From the NCBI GenBank assembly GCA_937907605.1, contig CALCYI010000031.1, positions 1-62,958 of the forward strand: a stretch of DNA of 62,958 bases. Reading direction: 5' to 3'. Positions within the stretch are counted from its first letter, which is position 1, and every line of letters starts with the position of its first letter. This DNA comes from an uncultured Clostridia bacterium (GTDB lineage Bacteria; Bacillota; Clostridia; Oscillospirales; Acutalibacteraceae). Shown in pieces: positions 31,545-40,291 of the stretch. The position numbers and the translations under genes are program-made. Under the pieces are notes generated by a model. The model had not been told where the DNA came from, did no database searches, and worked only from the letters and a program-made list of their open reading frames with translations.

Positions 31545-34500
31545 TGGCTCAGTTTTATGAATTCTTTTCATCTTACATAAATGAGGCTGACCTTCAGAAA
31601 ATAGGCTATTGCGAGATAGTTAAGTTTAAGGTACGGCGCGCGTCAAGGAGTCTTACTTTAGGACTCAAGAGCGACTCCGTGCTTGACATTGCCTTTATTC
31701 AGAGGGTTGAACGTCAGCTTAAGGAAAGTCTTAATATGACCTCCGTTAAGCTTGAGATGCACTATTCCCAAAGTCTCTTTGACATAGATAATATCGAAAA
31801 AATCATTTCGCCCGTTAAGATTCTTAATACCGCTGCTAACGGCTTTTTCGACGGCGTTGAGGCTGAGCTTGAGGACGATACTCTTACGCTTTGCCTCAAG
31901 AAAGGCGGAAAGGATATTCTCGAAGCGCAGAAGGTTGATAAAACCATAGCTGACCTTATTTATAAGGAGTTCGGAATCGACCTTACGATATCCTTTATGG
32001 AGGTTCAGTCCTTTGATATCGAAAAGGCAGTGCAGGAGGCAGTAGCCGAAAAGAAAAAGGAAATCGAGCGTAAAAAGATTGAGGAGGAAACTAATTTCTC
32101 CCGTGAGCTGCTCGGCAACACTCCGCTCTATAAGGAAACCCGCAAGAGCATAATGGGAAGGTCAATAAGCGAGCTTCCCAAGCCTATGTGCGAGGTCAGC
32201 CCCGACGACGGCTATATTACCGTCTGGGGCGATATAATCAAGTCCGAGGTTAAGGACACGAGGCGCGGGGATTCAAAGATATTTACATTTGACATTACGG
32301 ACTACACCTCGTCCGTAAGCTGTAAGATTTTCGACAGCAACAATGTTGTTGCGCCCCTTGTTAAAAAGCTCGAGGACGCGGGTACGGTTATCGTAAGCGG
32401 CTCCTACTATGAGGACAAGTTCACCCATGAGCTCGTGCTTAAACCGAACAGTATCGAAAGGGTTAAGAAGGCTGAAAAGACGGACGACGCGAAGGAAAAG
32501 CGCGTTGAGCTTCATCTCCATACCTCGCTTTCCGAAATGGACGCTATAACCGCGCCTAAAAAGCTTGTCGCCCGTGCTGCTCAGTGGGGGCATAAGGCGA
32601 TTGCCGTTACTGACCACGGGGTAATTCAGGCGCTTCCCGAGGCTTATAACGCCGCTAAGAAGGCGGGTATTAAGCTCATTCTCGGTATGGAGGGTTATCT
32701 CGTTGACGATGACCTCTATCCTAACTTTATGAGGCTGAAGAACAAGGAGTTTCAGCGCCATCACGTTATCCTTCTTGTTAAGGAGGATACCTCGCTTGAA
32801 AGCTCAATTCCGCCCGAGGCGCGAAAGTACGGGCGTAAGAATCTGTATGAGCTAATATCCTATTCAAGCACAAAAACCTTTAAGACAAGACCTATTATTC
32901 CGAAGTCACTTCTCGCCAAGAAGCGCGACGGTCTTATTATCGGCTCCGCGTGCGAGCAGGGAGAGCTTATACAGGCGATTCTTCACGGTGCCGACGACGC
33001 AAGGCTTGAGGAGCTTGCAAGCTTCTATGATTATATTGAAATTCAGCCCAACGGTAATAACGCGTTTATGCTCCGTTCCGAAAGGGACATACACGCGAAT
33101 ATCAATACCGAAGAGGATTTAACCAATATTAACCGCCGTCTTGTAAGGATTGCGGACAAGCTCGGCAAGCCCGTTGTAGCTACGGGCGACGTGCATTTTC
33201 TTAATGAAACCGATTCAAAGTTCAGGGCGATTATTATGGCGTCAAAGGGCTTTGAGGACGCGGATAATCAGCCGCCTCTTTATTTCAAGACCACCGACGA
33301 AATGCTTAAGGATTTCGCGTGGGCAGGGGACAGGGCAAAGGAATTCGTTGTTGACAATCCGAATATGATTGCCGATATGGTACAGGATAATATTCCGCCG
33401 ATTCCGCCCGGTACCTTCCAGCCGCATATCGACGGCGCTGACGACGAGCTCAGGGAAAAATGCTGGAATACTGCGAAAGAGTTTTACGGCGACTCCGTAC
33501 CCGAAATCGTTGCTACACGTCTTGAAAGGGAGCTTGAATCAATTATCTCCCACGGCTACGGAGTGCTTTATGTAATTGCGAAAAGGCTTGTTGCCGAGAG
33601 CGAAAGGAACGGTTATCTCGTTGGCTCAAGAGGCTCGGTAGGCTCGTCGCTTGCTGCCCATTTCGGCGGTATATCCGAGGTTAATCCGCTTCCTCCGCAC
33701 TATTACTGTAAGAAATGTAAGCACAGCGAATTTTTCACGCACGGCGAATACGGCTCGGGCTTTGACCTTCCGCCTAAGAACTGCCCCGAATGCGGGGAGC
33801 CTATGAAGCGCGACGGCCACGAAATCCCGTTTGAAACCTTCCTCGGCTTCGACGGCGATAAGGAGCCCGATATCGACCTCAACTTCTCGGGCGAGGTACA
33901 GGGCAAGATTCACCGCTTTACCGAGGAGCTTTTCGGTAAGGAATACGTATTCAAGGCGGGTACTATGGCTACCGTTGCGGATAAGACCGCATACGGCTAC
34001 GTTATGAAATACCTTGAGGAAAGAGGGCTTCTCGGTATTACTCCGAAGGCGGAGGTTGACCGCCTTACCGCAGGCTGTACGGGTATTAAGCGTACCACGG
34101 GACAGCACCCGGGCGGTATGGTCGTCGTTCCGAGCGAATACACCGTTGAGGATTTCACGCCTATTCAGTATCCCTCAAACGATGAAAAGAAGGGTACATA
34201 CACTACACATTTTGACTTTAAAAATTCGCTCCACGATACGCTCTTAAAGCTTGACGAGCTCGGTCACGATAATCCGACGATATATAAATATCTTGAGGAT
34301 GCAACGGGAATTCCCGTAATGGACGTTGATTTGTCCGACCCAAAGCTTTACGAGCTCATTACCTCAACCAAACCGATTGGCGTTAGCCCCGAGGATATCG
34401 ACTGTCCTACGGGCACGCTCGCTATACCCGAGATGGGAACGCCCTTTGTAATCGGAATGTTAACCGAAGCAAAGCCTAAGACTTTTGCCGACCTGCTTCA

Positions 34501-35359
34501 GATTTCGGGACTCTCCCACGGTACTGACGTATGGCTTGGAAACGCACAGGAGCTTATTAAAAACGGAACCTGTAATATCTCCGAGGTTATCGGCTGCCGT
34601 GACGATATTATGACTCACCTTATTCACGTTGCGGAATCCTACGAGGCAAAAACGGGCGAGAAGTCTCCGCTTTCCAAGAAGGACTGCTTCAAGATTATGG
34701 AGTATACCCGTAAGGGCAAGGCGCCTAAGGAGCTTCCGCCGTACGAGGACGCGCTTAAAAAGATAGGCGTTGAGCAGTGGTATATTGATTCCTGCTACAA
34801 GATTAAGTATATGTTCCCGAAGGCGCACGCGGCGGCTTACGTAATAGCAGCTTTGCGTATTGCGTGGTATAAGATATACTATCCTCTCCAGTTTTATTCG
34901 GCATACTTTACCGTACGCGGCGGCGCAATCGACGCAATTTCCGCCGTTGAGGGTAAAAAGGCCGTTAAGGCTAAAATGGAGGAGTACAATAAAAAGAGGC
35001 AGAATAACTTTGAGGTTACTGCAAAAGAAGAAGCAACCTACGTTGTTAACCAGATTGTAATCGAAATGCTCGCAAGGGGCTTTGAGTTCCTTCCCGTTGA
35101 CCTTTATAAATCCGACTGGCGCGTATATAAAATCGAAAACGGAAAGATAAGACTCCCGTTTAACGCGCTTGACGGAATAGGGGATACCGCAGCCCTTGCT
35201 ATTCATCAGGCGGTTAAGCGCAATCCGAACGGTTTTGTTGCTGCCGACGACCTCGCGGGCGAACCCGGTGTCGGCAACAGCGTTGTTGAAACGCTAAGGA
35301 GCGTCGGCGCGCTCGGCGATATGCCCGATTCAAAGCAGATCAGCTTTTTCGGCTTTTAA
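31544..35359 (+). CDS. polC: DNA polymerase III PolC-type alpha subunit, apparently lacking the exonuclease insertion
   Basis: 1271-residue replicative polymerase. An OB domain (about 222-315), PHP domain from about 320 (VELHLHTSLSEMDA), a cysteine-rich knuckle (YYCKKCKH...CPECGEP) and the catalytic FDGDKEPDIDLNFSGE (about 775) are clear, and the C-terminal part is intact. PolC usually carries a DEDDh 3'-5' exonuclease of about 165 residues inside PHP. Here GMEGYLVDDDLYPN (about 386) runs almost directly into RHHVILLV and GRKNLYELISYSS, and no vfDxETTG-type motif is found. The total is about 165 residues shorter than the Bacillus protein. The reading frame is unbroken. Confidence 0.96.
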   Translation: MAQFYEFFSSYINEADLQKIGYCEIVKFKVRRASRSLTLGLKSDSVLDIAFIQRVERQLKESLNMTSVKLEMHYSQSLFDIDNIEKIISPVKILNTAANGFFDGVEAELEDDTLTLCLKKGGKDILEAQKVDKTIADLIYKEFGIDLTISFMEVQSFDIEKAVQEAVAEKKKEIERKKIEEETNFSRELLGNTPLYKETRKSIMGRSISELPKPMCEVSPDDGYITVWGDIIKSEVKDTRRGDSKIFTFDITDYTSSVSCKIFDSNNVVAPLVKKLEDAGTVIVSGSYYEDKFTHELVLKPNSIERVKKAEKTDDAKEKRVELHLHTSLSEMDAITAPKKLVARAAQWGHKAIAVTDHGVIQALPEAYNAAKKAGIKLILGMEGYLVDDDLYPNFMRLKNKEFQRHHVILLVKEDTSLESSIPPEARKYGRKNLYELISYSSTKTFKTRPIIPKSLLAKKRDGLIIGSACEQGELIQAILHGADDARLEELASFYDYIEIQPNGNNAFMLRSERDIHANINTEEDLTNINRRLVRIADKLGKPVVATGDVHFLNETDSKFRAIIMASKGFEDADNQPPLYFKTTDEMLKDFAWAGDRAKEFVVDNPNMIADMVQDNIPPIPPGTFQPHIDGADDELREKCWNTAKEFYGDSVPEIVATRLERELESIISHGYGVLYVIAKRLVAESERNGYLVGSRGSVGSSLAAHFGGISEVNPLPPHYYCKKCKHSEFFTHGEYGSGFDLPPKNCPECGEPMKRDGHEIPFETFLGFDGDKEPDIDLNFSGEVQGKIHRFTEELFGKEYVFKAGTMATVADKTAYGYVMKYLEERGLLGITPKAEVDRLTAGCTGIKRTTGQHPGGMVVVPSEYTVEDFTPIQYPSNDEKKGTYTTHFDFKNSLHDTLLKLDELGHDNPTIYKYLEDATGIPVMDVDLSDPKLYELITSTKPIGVSPEDIDCPTGTLAIPEMGTPFVIGMLTEAKPKTFADLLQISGLSHGTDVWLGNAQELIKNGTCNISEVIGCRDDIMTHLIHVAESYEAKTGEKSPLSKKDCFKIMEYTRKGKAPKELPPYEDALKKIGVEQWYIDSCYKIKYMFPKAHAAAYVIAALRIAWYKIYYPLQFYSAYFTVRGGAIDAISAVEGKKAVKAKMEEYNKKRQNNFEVTAKEEATYVVNQIVIEMLARGFEFLPVDLYKSDWRVYKIENGKIRLPFNALDGIGDTAALAIHQAVKRNPNGFVAADDLAGEPGVGNSVVETLRSVGALGDMPDSKQISFFGF

Positions 35360-35373
35360 TAATAATTTATATC

Positions 35374-35421
35374 TTGACAGATATACTTTAGCGTGGTAGT
35401 ATGTTAGCACACTAAAGTATA
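35374..35421 (+). promoter_or_regulatory. Promoter and inverted-repeat operator of the his operon
   Basis: TTGACA (35374-35379), 17-nt spacer, TAGTAT (35397-35402). Perfect 10-bp arms TATACTTTAG (35382-35391) and CTAAAGTATA (35412-35421) flank the -10 and the start site, with inner similarity extending to ACTTTAGCGTG/CACACTAAAGT. This is a strong repressor-site candidate. No T-box or his leader peptide is seen. Confidence 0.8.
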
Positions 35422-35442
35422 CGACTAATCGGAGGTATATGA

Positions 35443-37056
35443 ATGAAGAAATATCAAATGATAACGCCGGAGGGCTCAAGGGACTTTCTGTTTGAGGAAT
35501 GTGACGACAGAAGGCAGGTTGAGCATACCCTTGCCGTGCTTTTTAAAGAGGGCGGATATAGGAAGGTAATTACTCCGGCAATTGAGTTTTTTGATGTTTT
35601 CAAGAGCGATAATACCGGTATTCAGGCGGACGAGATGTTCAAACTCACCGACTCAAAGGGAAGAACGACCGTGCTCCGTCCCGATAATACCATGCCCATC
35701 GCCCGTATGGTCGCAACGCGGCTGAGCGAGGAGGACATTCCGGTTAGACTTTACTATAACCAGAGCGTATTTGTACGCAATAAGGATTTGGCAGGGCGCG
35801 TTAATGAGATTGCACAGAGCGGAGTCGAGCTTATCGGCGACGGCTCAATGGAGGCTGACCTTGAGGTTATCAAGCTTGCCCACGAGAGCCTTAAGCGCTG
35901 CGAGCTCAGCGCGTTTAAGATTGAGCTCGGTAACGCCGCGTTCTTCAACGCCGTGCTTTCAAGGATGAATATAGACCTCGAAACCAAGACGGAAATATGT
36001 AATCTCATTGAGGGCAAGAATTATGCCGCCCTCGGCGATTTGCTTGATTCAATGGAGGATACGAGCGAAACTAAGGTTATCAGGGCGCTCCCGCGGCTTT
36101 TCGGCGGCGTTGAGGTTATCTCAAAGGCTAAGAAGCTTTACAGTAATAAGGAGGCTTCAAAGGCGCTTGATTATCTTGAGAAGGTTTATAACGAGCTTTG
36201 CAACGAAGGACTCGGCGACGAGATTATGCTCGACCTCGGGCTTGTAAACCGTTCAAATTACTATACAGGAATTATTTTCCACGGCTATGTTCAGGGCTCG
36301 GGGCTCACGGTAGTTTCGGGCGGACGTTACGATAACCTGCTCGGCGAATTTGGTATGCCCGCGCCCGCTATCGGCTTCGGCGTAGAAGTCAGCGCAGTAT
36401 GCGAGGCTATGCGTGAAACCGTTAACGCGGAAAGACCTATAAGAATTGCTCTCACTAAGGGCAGACTTGAGAAAAAATCCGTAGAACTGTTTAAGACCAT
36501 GGGGCTTGACACCTCGGAGCTTGAGAATAAAGGCAGGCGTTTAATTCTTCCTGTTGATAAGTACGAGGCGGTGCTTTCAAAAGCACCCGACGTAATTACC
36601 TACGTTGAGCACGGCGTGTGCGATATCGGAATAGTCGGCAAGGATACTATCCTTGAGCACGGCTCCTCGTTTTATGAGGTAATTGACCTCGGAATAGGCA
36701 AGTGCCGCTTTGCTCTCGCGTGTAAGAAGGAGATTGACTTCTTCTCTGGCTATAAGCGCAAGACGGTTGCCTCGAAGTATCCAAAGGTTGCAAAGGAATT
36801 CTTTGAATCAAAGGGCATGGACGTCGAGGTTATCAAGATTGAGGGAAGCGTTGAGCTTGCTCCGCTGCTCGGTCTTGCCGACGGTATTGTGGATATAGTT
36901 GAAACGGGCTCAACCATTAAGGAAAACGGACTCAAGATAGTTGAGGAGATTACTCCTATTTCCGCAAGGGTAATAGTTAATATGGCTTCAATGAAGCTCA
37001 GGAAGGAAGAGATTGAAAGCTTCCTTAACGATTTGGAGCTTGCAAGCAAGGTGTAG
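35443..37056 (+). CDS. hisZG: Fused HisZ-HisG ATP phosphoribosyltransferase
   Basis: 537-residue fusion of the regulatory and catalytic parts of the first histidine enzyme. Residues 1 to ~325 are HisZ, a HisRS-like paralogue (TPEGSRDFLFEE, VLRPDNTMPIARM, NYYTGIIFHGYVQGSG, GGRYDNLLGEFG). From about residue 330, RIALTKGRLEKKSVELF starts a short-form HisG ending with DIVETGSTIKENGL and a normal C-terminus. The two halves are usually separate polypeptides forming a hetero-octamer. There is no stop or restart between them. A GGAGG site precedes the ATG. Confidence 0.93.
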   Translation: MKKYQMITPEGSRDFLFEECDDRRQVEHTLAVLFKEGGYRKVITPAIEFFDVFKSDNTGIQADEMFKLTDSKGRTTVLRPDNTMPIARMVATRLSEEDIPVRLYYNQSVFVRNKDLAGRVNEIAQSGVELIGDGSMEADLEVIKLAHESLKRCELSAFKIELGNAAFFNAVLSRMNIDLETKTEICNLIEGKNYAALGDLLDSMEDTSETKVIRALPRLFGGVEVISKAKKLYSNKEASKALDYLEKVYNELCNEGLGDEIMLDLGLVNRSNYYTGIIFHGYVQGSGLTVVSGGRYDNLLGEFGMPAPAIGFGVEVSAVCEAMRETVNAERPIRIALTKGRLEKKSVELFKTMGLDTSELENKGRRLILPVDKYEAVLSKAPDVITYVEHGVCDIGIVGKDTILEHGSSFYEVIDLGIGKCRFALACKKEIDFFSGYKRKTVASKYPKVAKEFFESKGMDVEVIKIEGSVELAPLLGLADGIVDIVETGSTIKENGLKIVEEITPISARVIVNMASMKLRKEEIESFLNDLELASKV

Positions 37057-37064
37057 GTGATATT

Positions 37065-38348
37065 ATGAAGATTACTAAAGCTAACGGCAAAATAGAATAT
37101 GAGTTAATCGAAAGCCTAAAGAGAAGAGCGGGCGAAGCTGATAAGAGCATCGTCGACGTTGTGTCTTCGATTATCAAGGGCGTTAAGGATAACGGCGACG
37201 ACGCGGTAAGGGAATACAACGTCCGCTTTGACGGCTTTGTTCCTAAGAAAACCGTCGTTGAAAAGAATGAGCTTCAGGCGTATCTCAACCAGGTTGACGA
37301 GGAGTTCAAGAGCGCTATTATTAACGCTAAGAATAATATCTACGATTTCCATCTCCGTCAGGCTCAGCAGAGCTGGATGACCACCAAGGAAAACGGCGTA
37401 ATTATGGGACAGCGCGTGCGCGGACTCCACAGGGTAGGTCTGTATGTACCCGGCGGTACTGCGGCGTATCCCTCTACCGTTCTTATGAACGCAATCCCTG
37501 CAAAGATTGCGGGCGTTAAGGAGCTTATAATGGTTACCCCTGCGGGCAAGGACGGCAATCCTAATCCTAACATTATGGCTGCCGCAGCCGTTGCAGGCGT
37601 TGATAAGGTGTTTATGGTCGGCGGCGCACAGGCTGTTGCCGCGCTTGCCTACGGTACGGAAACGATACCGAAGGTTGATAAGATTGTAGGTCCCGGCAAT
37701 ATCTTCGTAGCGACTGCAAAGAAGCTGCTTTACGGCGTTGTTGATATCGATATGATTGCGGGACCTTCCGAGATACTCATAGTTGCTGATAAGACCGCAG
37801 ACCCCGCGTTCCTTGCGGCTGACCTTATGAGCCAGGCTGAGCATGACAGGCTCGCCTCCGCTATTCTTCTCACAACCTCGGATTCAATCGCAAAGCAGAC
37901 CTTAAACGAGATTGAAAAGCAGATTAAGGGGCTTGAAAGGCACGAGATTATCCGCGATTCGCTTAATAATTACGGCGAGATTATCGTGTGTGAAAATCTT
38001 GAGCAGGCGCTTCATTTTGCTAACGAACTTGCTCCCGAGCACCTTGAGCTTTGTATATGCGAGCCGCTTAAGTATATAGGCAAGGTCGATAACGCGGGCT
38101 CCGTATTCCTCGGGAACTGGTCGCCCGAGCCTCTCGGCGATTACTACGCAGGTCCTAACCACGTGCTTCCGACCAACGGCACGGCGAGGTTCTTCTCACC
38201 GCTTTCCGTTGAAAGCTTTATTAAAAAATCCTCCTTCATTTACTACACGAGCGCAGAGCTGAGGAGGTCAAAGGACGATATTATTAAGCTCGCTGAAACC
38301 GAAGGGCTTACGGCGCACGCTAATTCAATAAAGGTGAGGTTCGAATAA
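37065..38348 (+). CDS. hisD: Histidinol dehydrogenase
   Basis: 427-residue zinc enzyme for the last two oxidation steps to histidine. GLYVPGGTAAYPSTVLMNAIPAKIAGV, the VGPGNIFVATAKK NAD region, IAGPSEILIVAD, SQAEHD with zinc ligands, and GPNHVLPTNGTARF are present. It lies 8 bases after hisZG and overlaps the hisB start (TAATG). Confidence 0.97.
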   Translation: MKITKANGKIEYELIESLKRRAGEADKSIVDVVSSIIKGVKDNGDDAVREYNVRFDGFVPKKTVVEKNELQAYLNQVDEEFKSAIINAKNNIYDFHLRQAQQSWMTTKENGVIMGQRVRGLHRVGLYVPGGTAAYPSTVLMNAIPAKIAGVKELIMVTPAGKDGNPNPNIMAAAAVAGVDKVFMVGGAQAVAALAYGTETIPKVDKIVGPGNIFVATAKKLLYGVVDIDMIAGPSEILIVADKTADPAFLAADLMSQAEHDRLASAILLTTSDSIAKQTLNEIEKQIKGLERHEIIRDSLNNYGEIIVCENLEQALHFANELAPEHLELCICEPLKYIGKVDNAGSVFLGNWSPEPLGDYYAGPNHVLPTNGTARFFSPLSVESFIKKSSFIYYTSAELRRSKDDIIKLAETEGLTAHANSIKVRFE

Positions 38349-38926
38349 TGAGAATTGCTACTGTTGAAAGAAACACAAAGGAAACTCAGATAAGGGTTGA
38401 GCTTTGCCTTGACGGCGGAGCGGTCGATATTTCAACGGGCATAGGCTTTTTTGACCATATGCTCACAGCGTTTGCGCGCCACGGAAATTTCGGATTAAAG
38501 GTTTACGCAAGCGGCGACCTTGAGGTTGATACTCACCACACCGTTGAGGATACGGGCATAGTGCTCGGTATGGCGTTTGCCGAAGCTCTCGGTGATAAGA
38601 GCGGGATTGTGCGCTACGGCAGCTTTACCGTTCCTATGGACGAGAGTCTTGCCGCGGTTGACCTTGATATATCAAACCGTCCGTTCCTCGTTTTTAATGC
38701 ATATTTTGACCAGGAGCGCTGCGGCGACTATGAAACCGCTACTACCGAGGAATTCTGGCGTGCGTTTGCCGAAAATGCGGGCATTACCTTACATATCAAC
38801 GTGCCCTACGGCATAAACGCTCATCACCAGATTGAAGCAATCTTTAAGGCAGCCGCCCACGCGCTTAAAGCAGCCGTAAAGGAAAATGAGGACGGAAGCG
38901 TGCTTTCGACCAAGGGAGTTTTATAA
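38348..38926 (+). CDS. hisB: Imidazoleglycerol-phosphate dehydratase
   Basis: 192-residue monofunctional HisB without the phosphatase domain. The manganese-binding motifs are FFDHMLTAFARHG, DTHHTVEDTGI and NAHHQIEAIFKAAAHAL. It overlaps the neighbouring genes by one base on each side, as usual for tightly packed his operons. Confidence 0.97.
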   Translation: MRIATVERNTKETQIRVELCLDGGAVDISTGIGFFDHMLTAFARHGNFGLKVYASGDLEVDTHHTVEDTGIVLGMAFAEALGDKSGIVRYGSFTVPMDESLAAVDLDISNRPFLVFNAYFDQERCGDYETATTEEFWRAFAENAGITLHINVPYGINAHHQIEAIFKAAAHALKAAVKENEDGSVLSTKGVL

Positions 38927-39639
38927 TGATTATTCTTCCTGCAATAGATTTGATTGACGGCAAGCCCGTAAGGCTTTTTAAGGGCGATTTCAGTACCGCA
39001 GAGCAGGTTGCCGACAGCGTGCTCGAAACCGCTCAGAACTTCTCTGAGTGCGGCGCAGAGTGGATACATATGGTTGACCTTGACGGCTCGCTCCAAAAGA
39101 AGCCCGTCAATTTTTACCCGATTATCGAGGTTGCTGAAAAGACTCCGCTTAAGGTCGAGGTCGGCGGCGGTATCCGTACCGTTGATGACATTGAGCTTTA
39201 TATCAATAAGGGTATAAGCCGTGTAATTCTCGGCTCTGTTGCGCTTAAGAATCCCGAGCTTGTCAGAGAAGCCGTTAAGGAATTCGGAAAAGCAATTGCC
39301 GTCGGCATTGACGCTAAGGATGGCATGGTAGCGACTGAGGGCTGGACTGAAAAAAGCAGCACGGATTATATTGAGCTTGCAAAGCGTATGGAGGATTTCG
39401 GCGTAAGGAATATTATCTTCACCGATATTTCCCGCGACGGTACTCTTTCGGGGCCTAATCTTGAGCAATTAACCGCGCTTAATAACGCCGTTTCCTGCGA
39501 TATTACCGCCTCGGGCGGCGTTACGGATATAAACGATATTATCGCCCTTCGTGATAATTCTCTTTACGGTGCAATCTGCGGAAAATCAATTTATAAGGGA
39601 ACGCTCAGCCTTAGTCAAGCAGTTGAGGTGTGTAGATGA
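38926..39639 (+). CDS. hisA: ProFAR isomerase HisA
   Basis: 237-residue TIM-barrel isomerase. PAIDLIDGKPVRLFKGDF with the catalytic Asp, WIHMVDLDGS, VGGGIRTVDDI and FTDISRDGTLSGPN identify it as HisA rather than HisF. HisF and HisH, which normally sit beside hisA, are not in this operon. It overlaps hisI by 4 bases. Confidence 0.94.
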   Translation: MIILPAIDLIDGKPVRLFKGDFSTAEQVADSVLETAQNFSECGAEWIHMVDLDGSLQKKPVNFYPIIEVAEKTPLKVEVGGGIRTVDDIELYINKGISRVILGSVALKNPELVREAVKEFGKAIAVGIDAKDGMVATEGWTEKSSTDYIELAKRMEDFGVRNIIFTDISRDGTLSGPNLEQLTALNNAVSCDITASGGVTDINDIIALRDNSLYGAICGKSIYKGTLSLSQAVEVCR

Positions 39640-39965
39640 TTGATATTGAAAAGTATTTTAAAAAATCGGATTTAATCCCCGCTATTATTCAGGAGGACTC
39701 CACGGGCGAGGTGCTTATGCTTGCCTATATGAACCGCGAGTCTATGAATAAAACTCTTGAGACGGGTTATACGTGGTTTTGGTCGCGCTCCCGCGGTGAG
39801 CTCTGGAATAAGGGCGCAACCTCGGGACATTACCAGAAGATTGTTGATATCAAGGGCGACTGCGACGACGATACGCTTTTAATAAGGGTTATTCAGATGG
39901 GCGCCGCCTGTCACACGGGGAACCATTCCTGCTTTTTTAACGATATAGAATTTTCGAAGGACTAA
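39636..39965 (+). CDS. hisI: Phosphoribosyl-AMP cyclohydrolase
   Basis: 109-residue zinc-dependent cyclohydrolase. MLAYMNRESMNKTLETGYTWFWSRSRGELWNKGATSGH and the metal-binding GDCDDDTLLIRV...AACHTGNHSCFF are complete. It is separate from hisE, which follows after two bases. Confidence 0.97.
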   Translation: MIDIEKYFKKSDLIPAIIQEDSTGEVLMLAYMNRESMNKTLETGYTWFWSRSRGELWNKGATSGHYQKIVDIKGDCDDDTLLIRVIQMGAACHTGNHSCFFNDIEFSKD

Positions 39966-39967
39966 TT

Positions 39968-40291
39968 ATGGATTATATCAGAAACGATTACGAAACTATA
40001 CTCAGCAGATTAGCCGCCAAGGAGGAGGGCTCTTATACCTGTTATCTTTTCAAGCAGGGGCTTGATAAGATACTTAAAAAGGTAGGCGAGGAGAGCGCGG
40101 AAATGATTATTGCCGCAAAGAACGGCGATAAGGACGAAACCGTAGGCGAAATCTGCGACCTTATTTACCATACGCTCGTTATGATGGTTAACGAGGGTAT
40201 AACAATTGAGGACGTAGAAGCCGTCCTCAGAAAGAGAGCCGAGAAATCAGGCAATCTCAAAAAGTTTCACGAGGTAGACATAAATTCGTAA
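39968..40291 (+). CDS. hisE: Phosphoribosyl-ATP pyrophosphatase
   Basis: 107-residue MazG-fold pyrophosphohydrolase acting just before HisI. The EESAEMIIAAKNGD and GEICDLIYHTLVMMV helices hold the metal-binding acidic residues. Its stop codon overlaps the recJ start (TAATG), the join between the his block and the stress/repair block. Confidence 0.96.
   Translation: MDYIRNDYETILSRLAAKEEGSYTCYLFKQGLDKILKKVGEESAEMIIAAKNGDKDETVGEICDLIYHTLVMMVNEGITIEDVEAVLRKRAEKSGNLKKFHEVDINS

Noticed and set aside
35360..35442. T-box or histidine leader peptide upstream of hisZG
   Set aside because: The spacer is only 83 bases, with no T-box sequence or run of His codons. The inverted repeat suggests repressor control.
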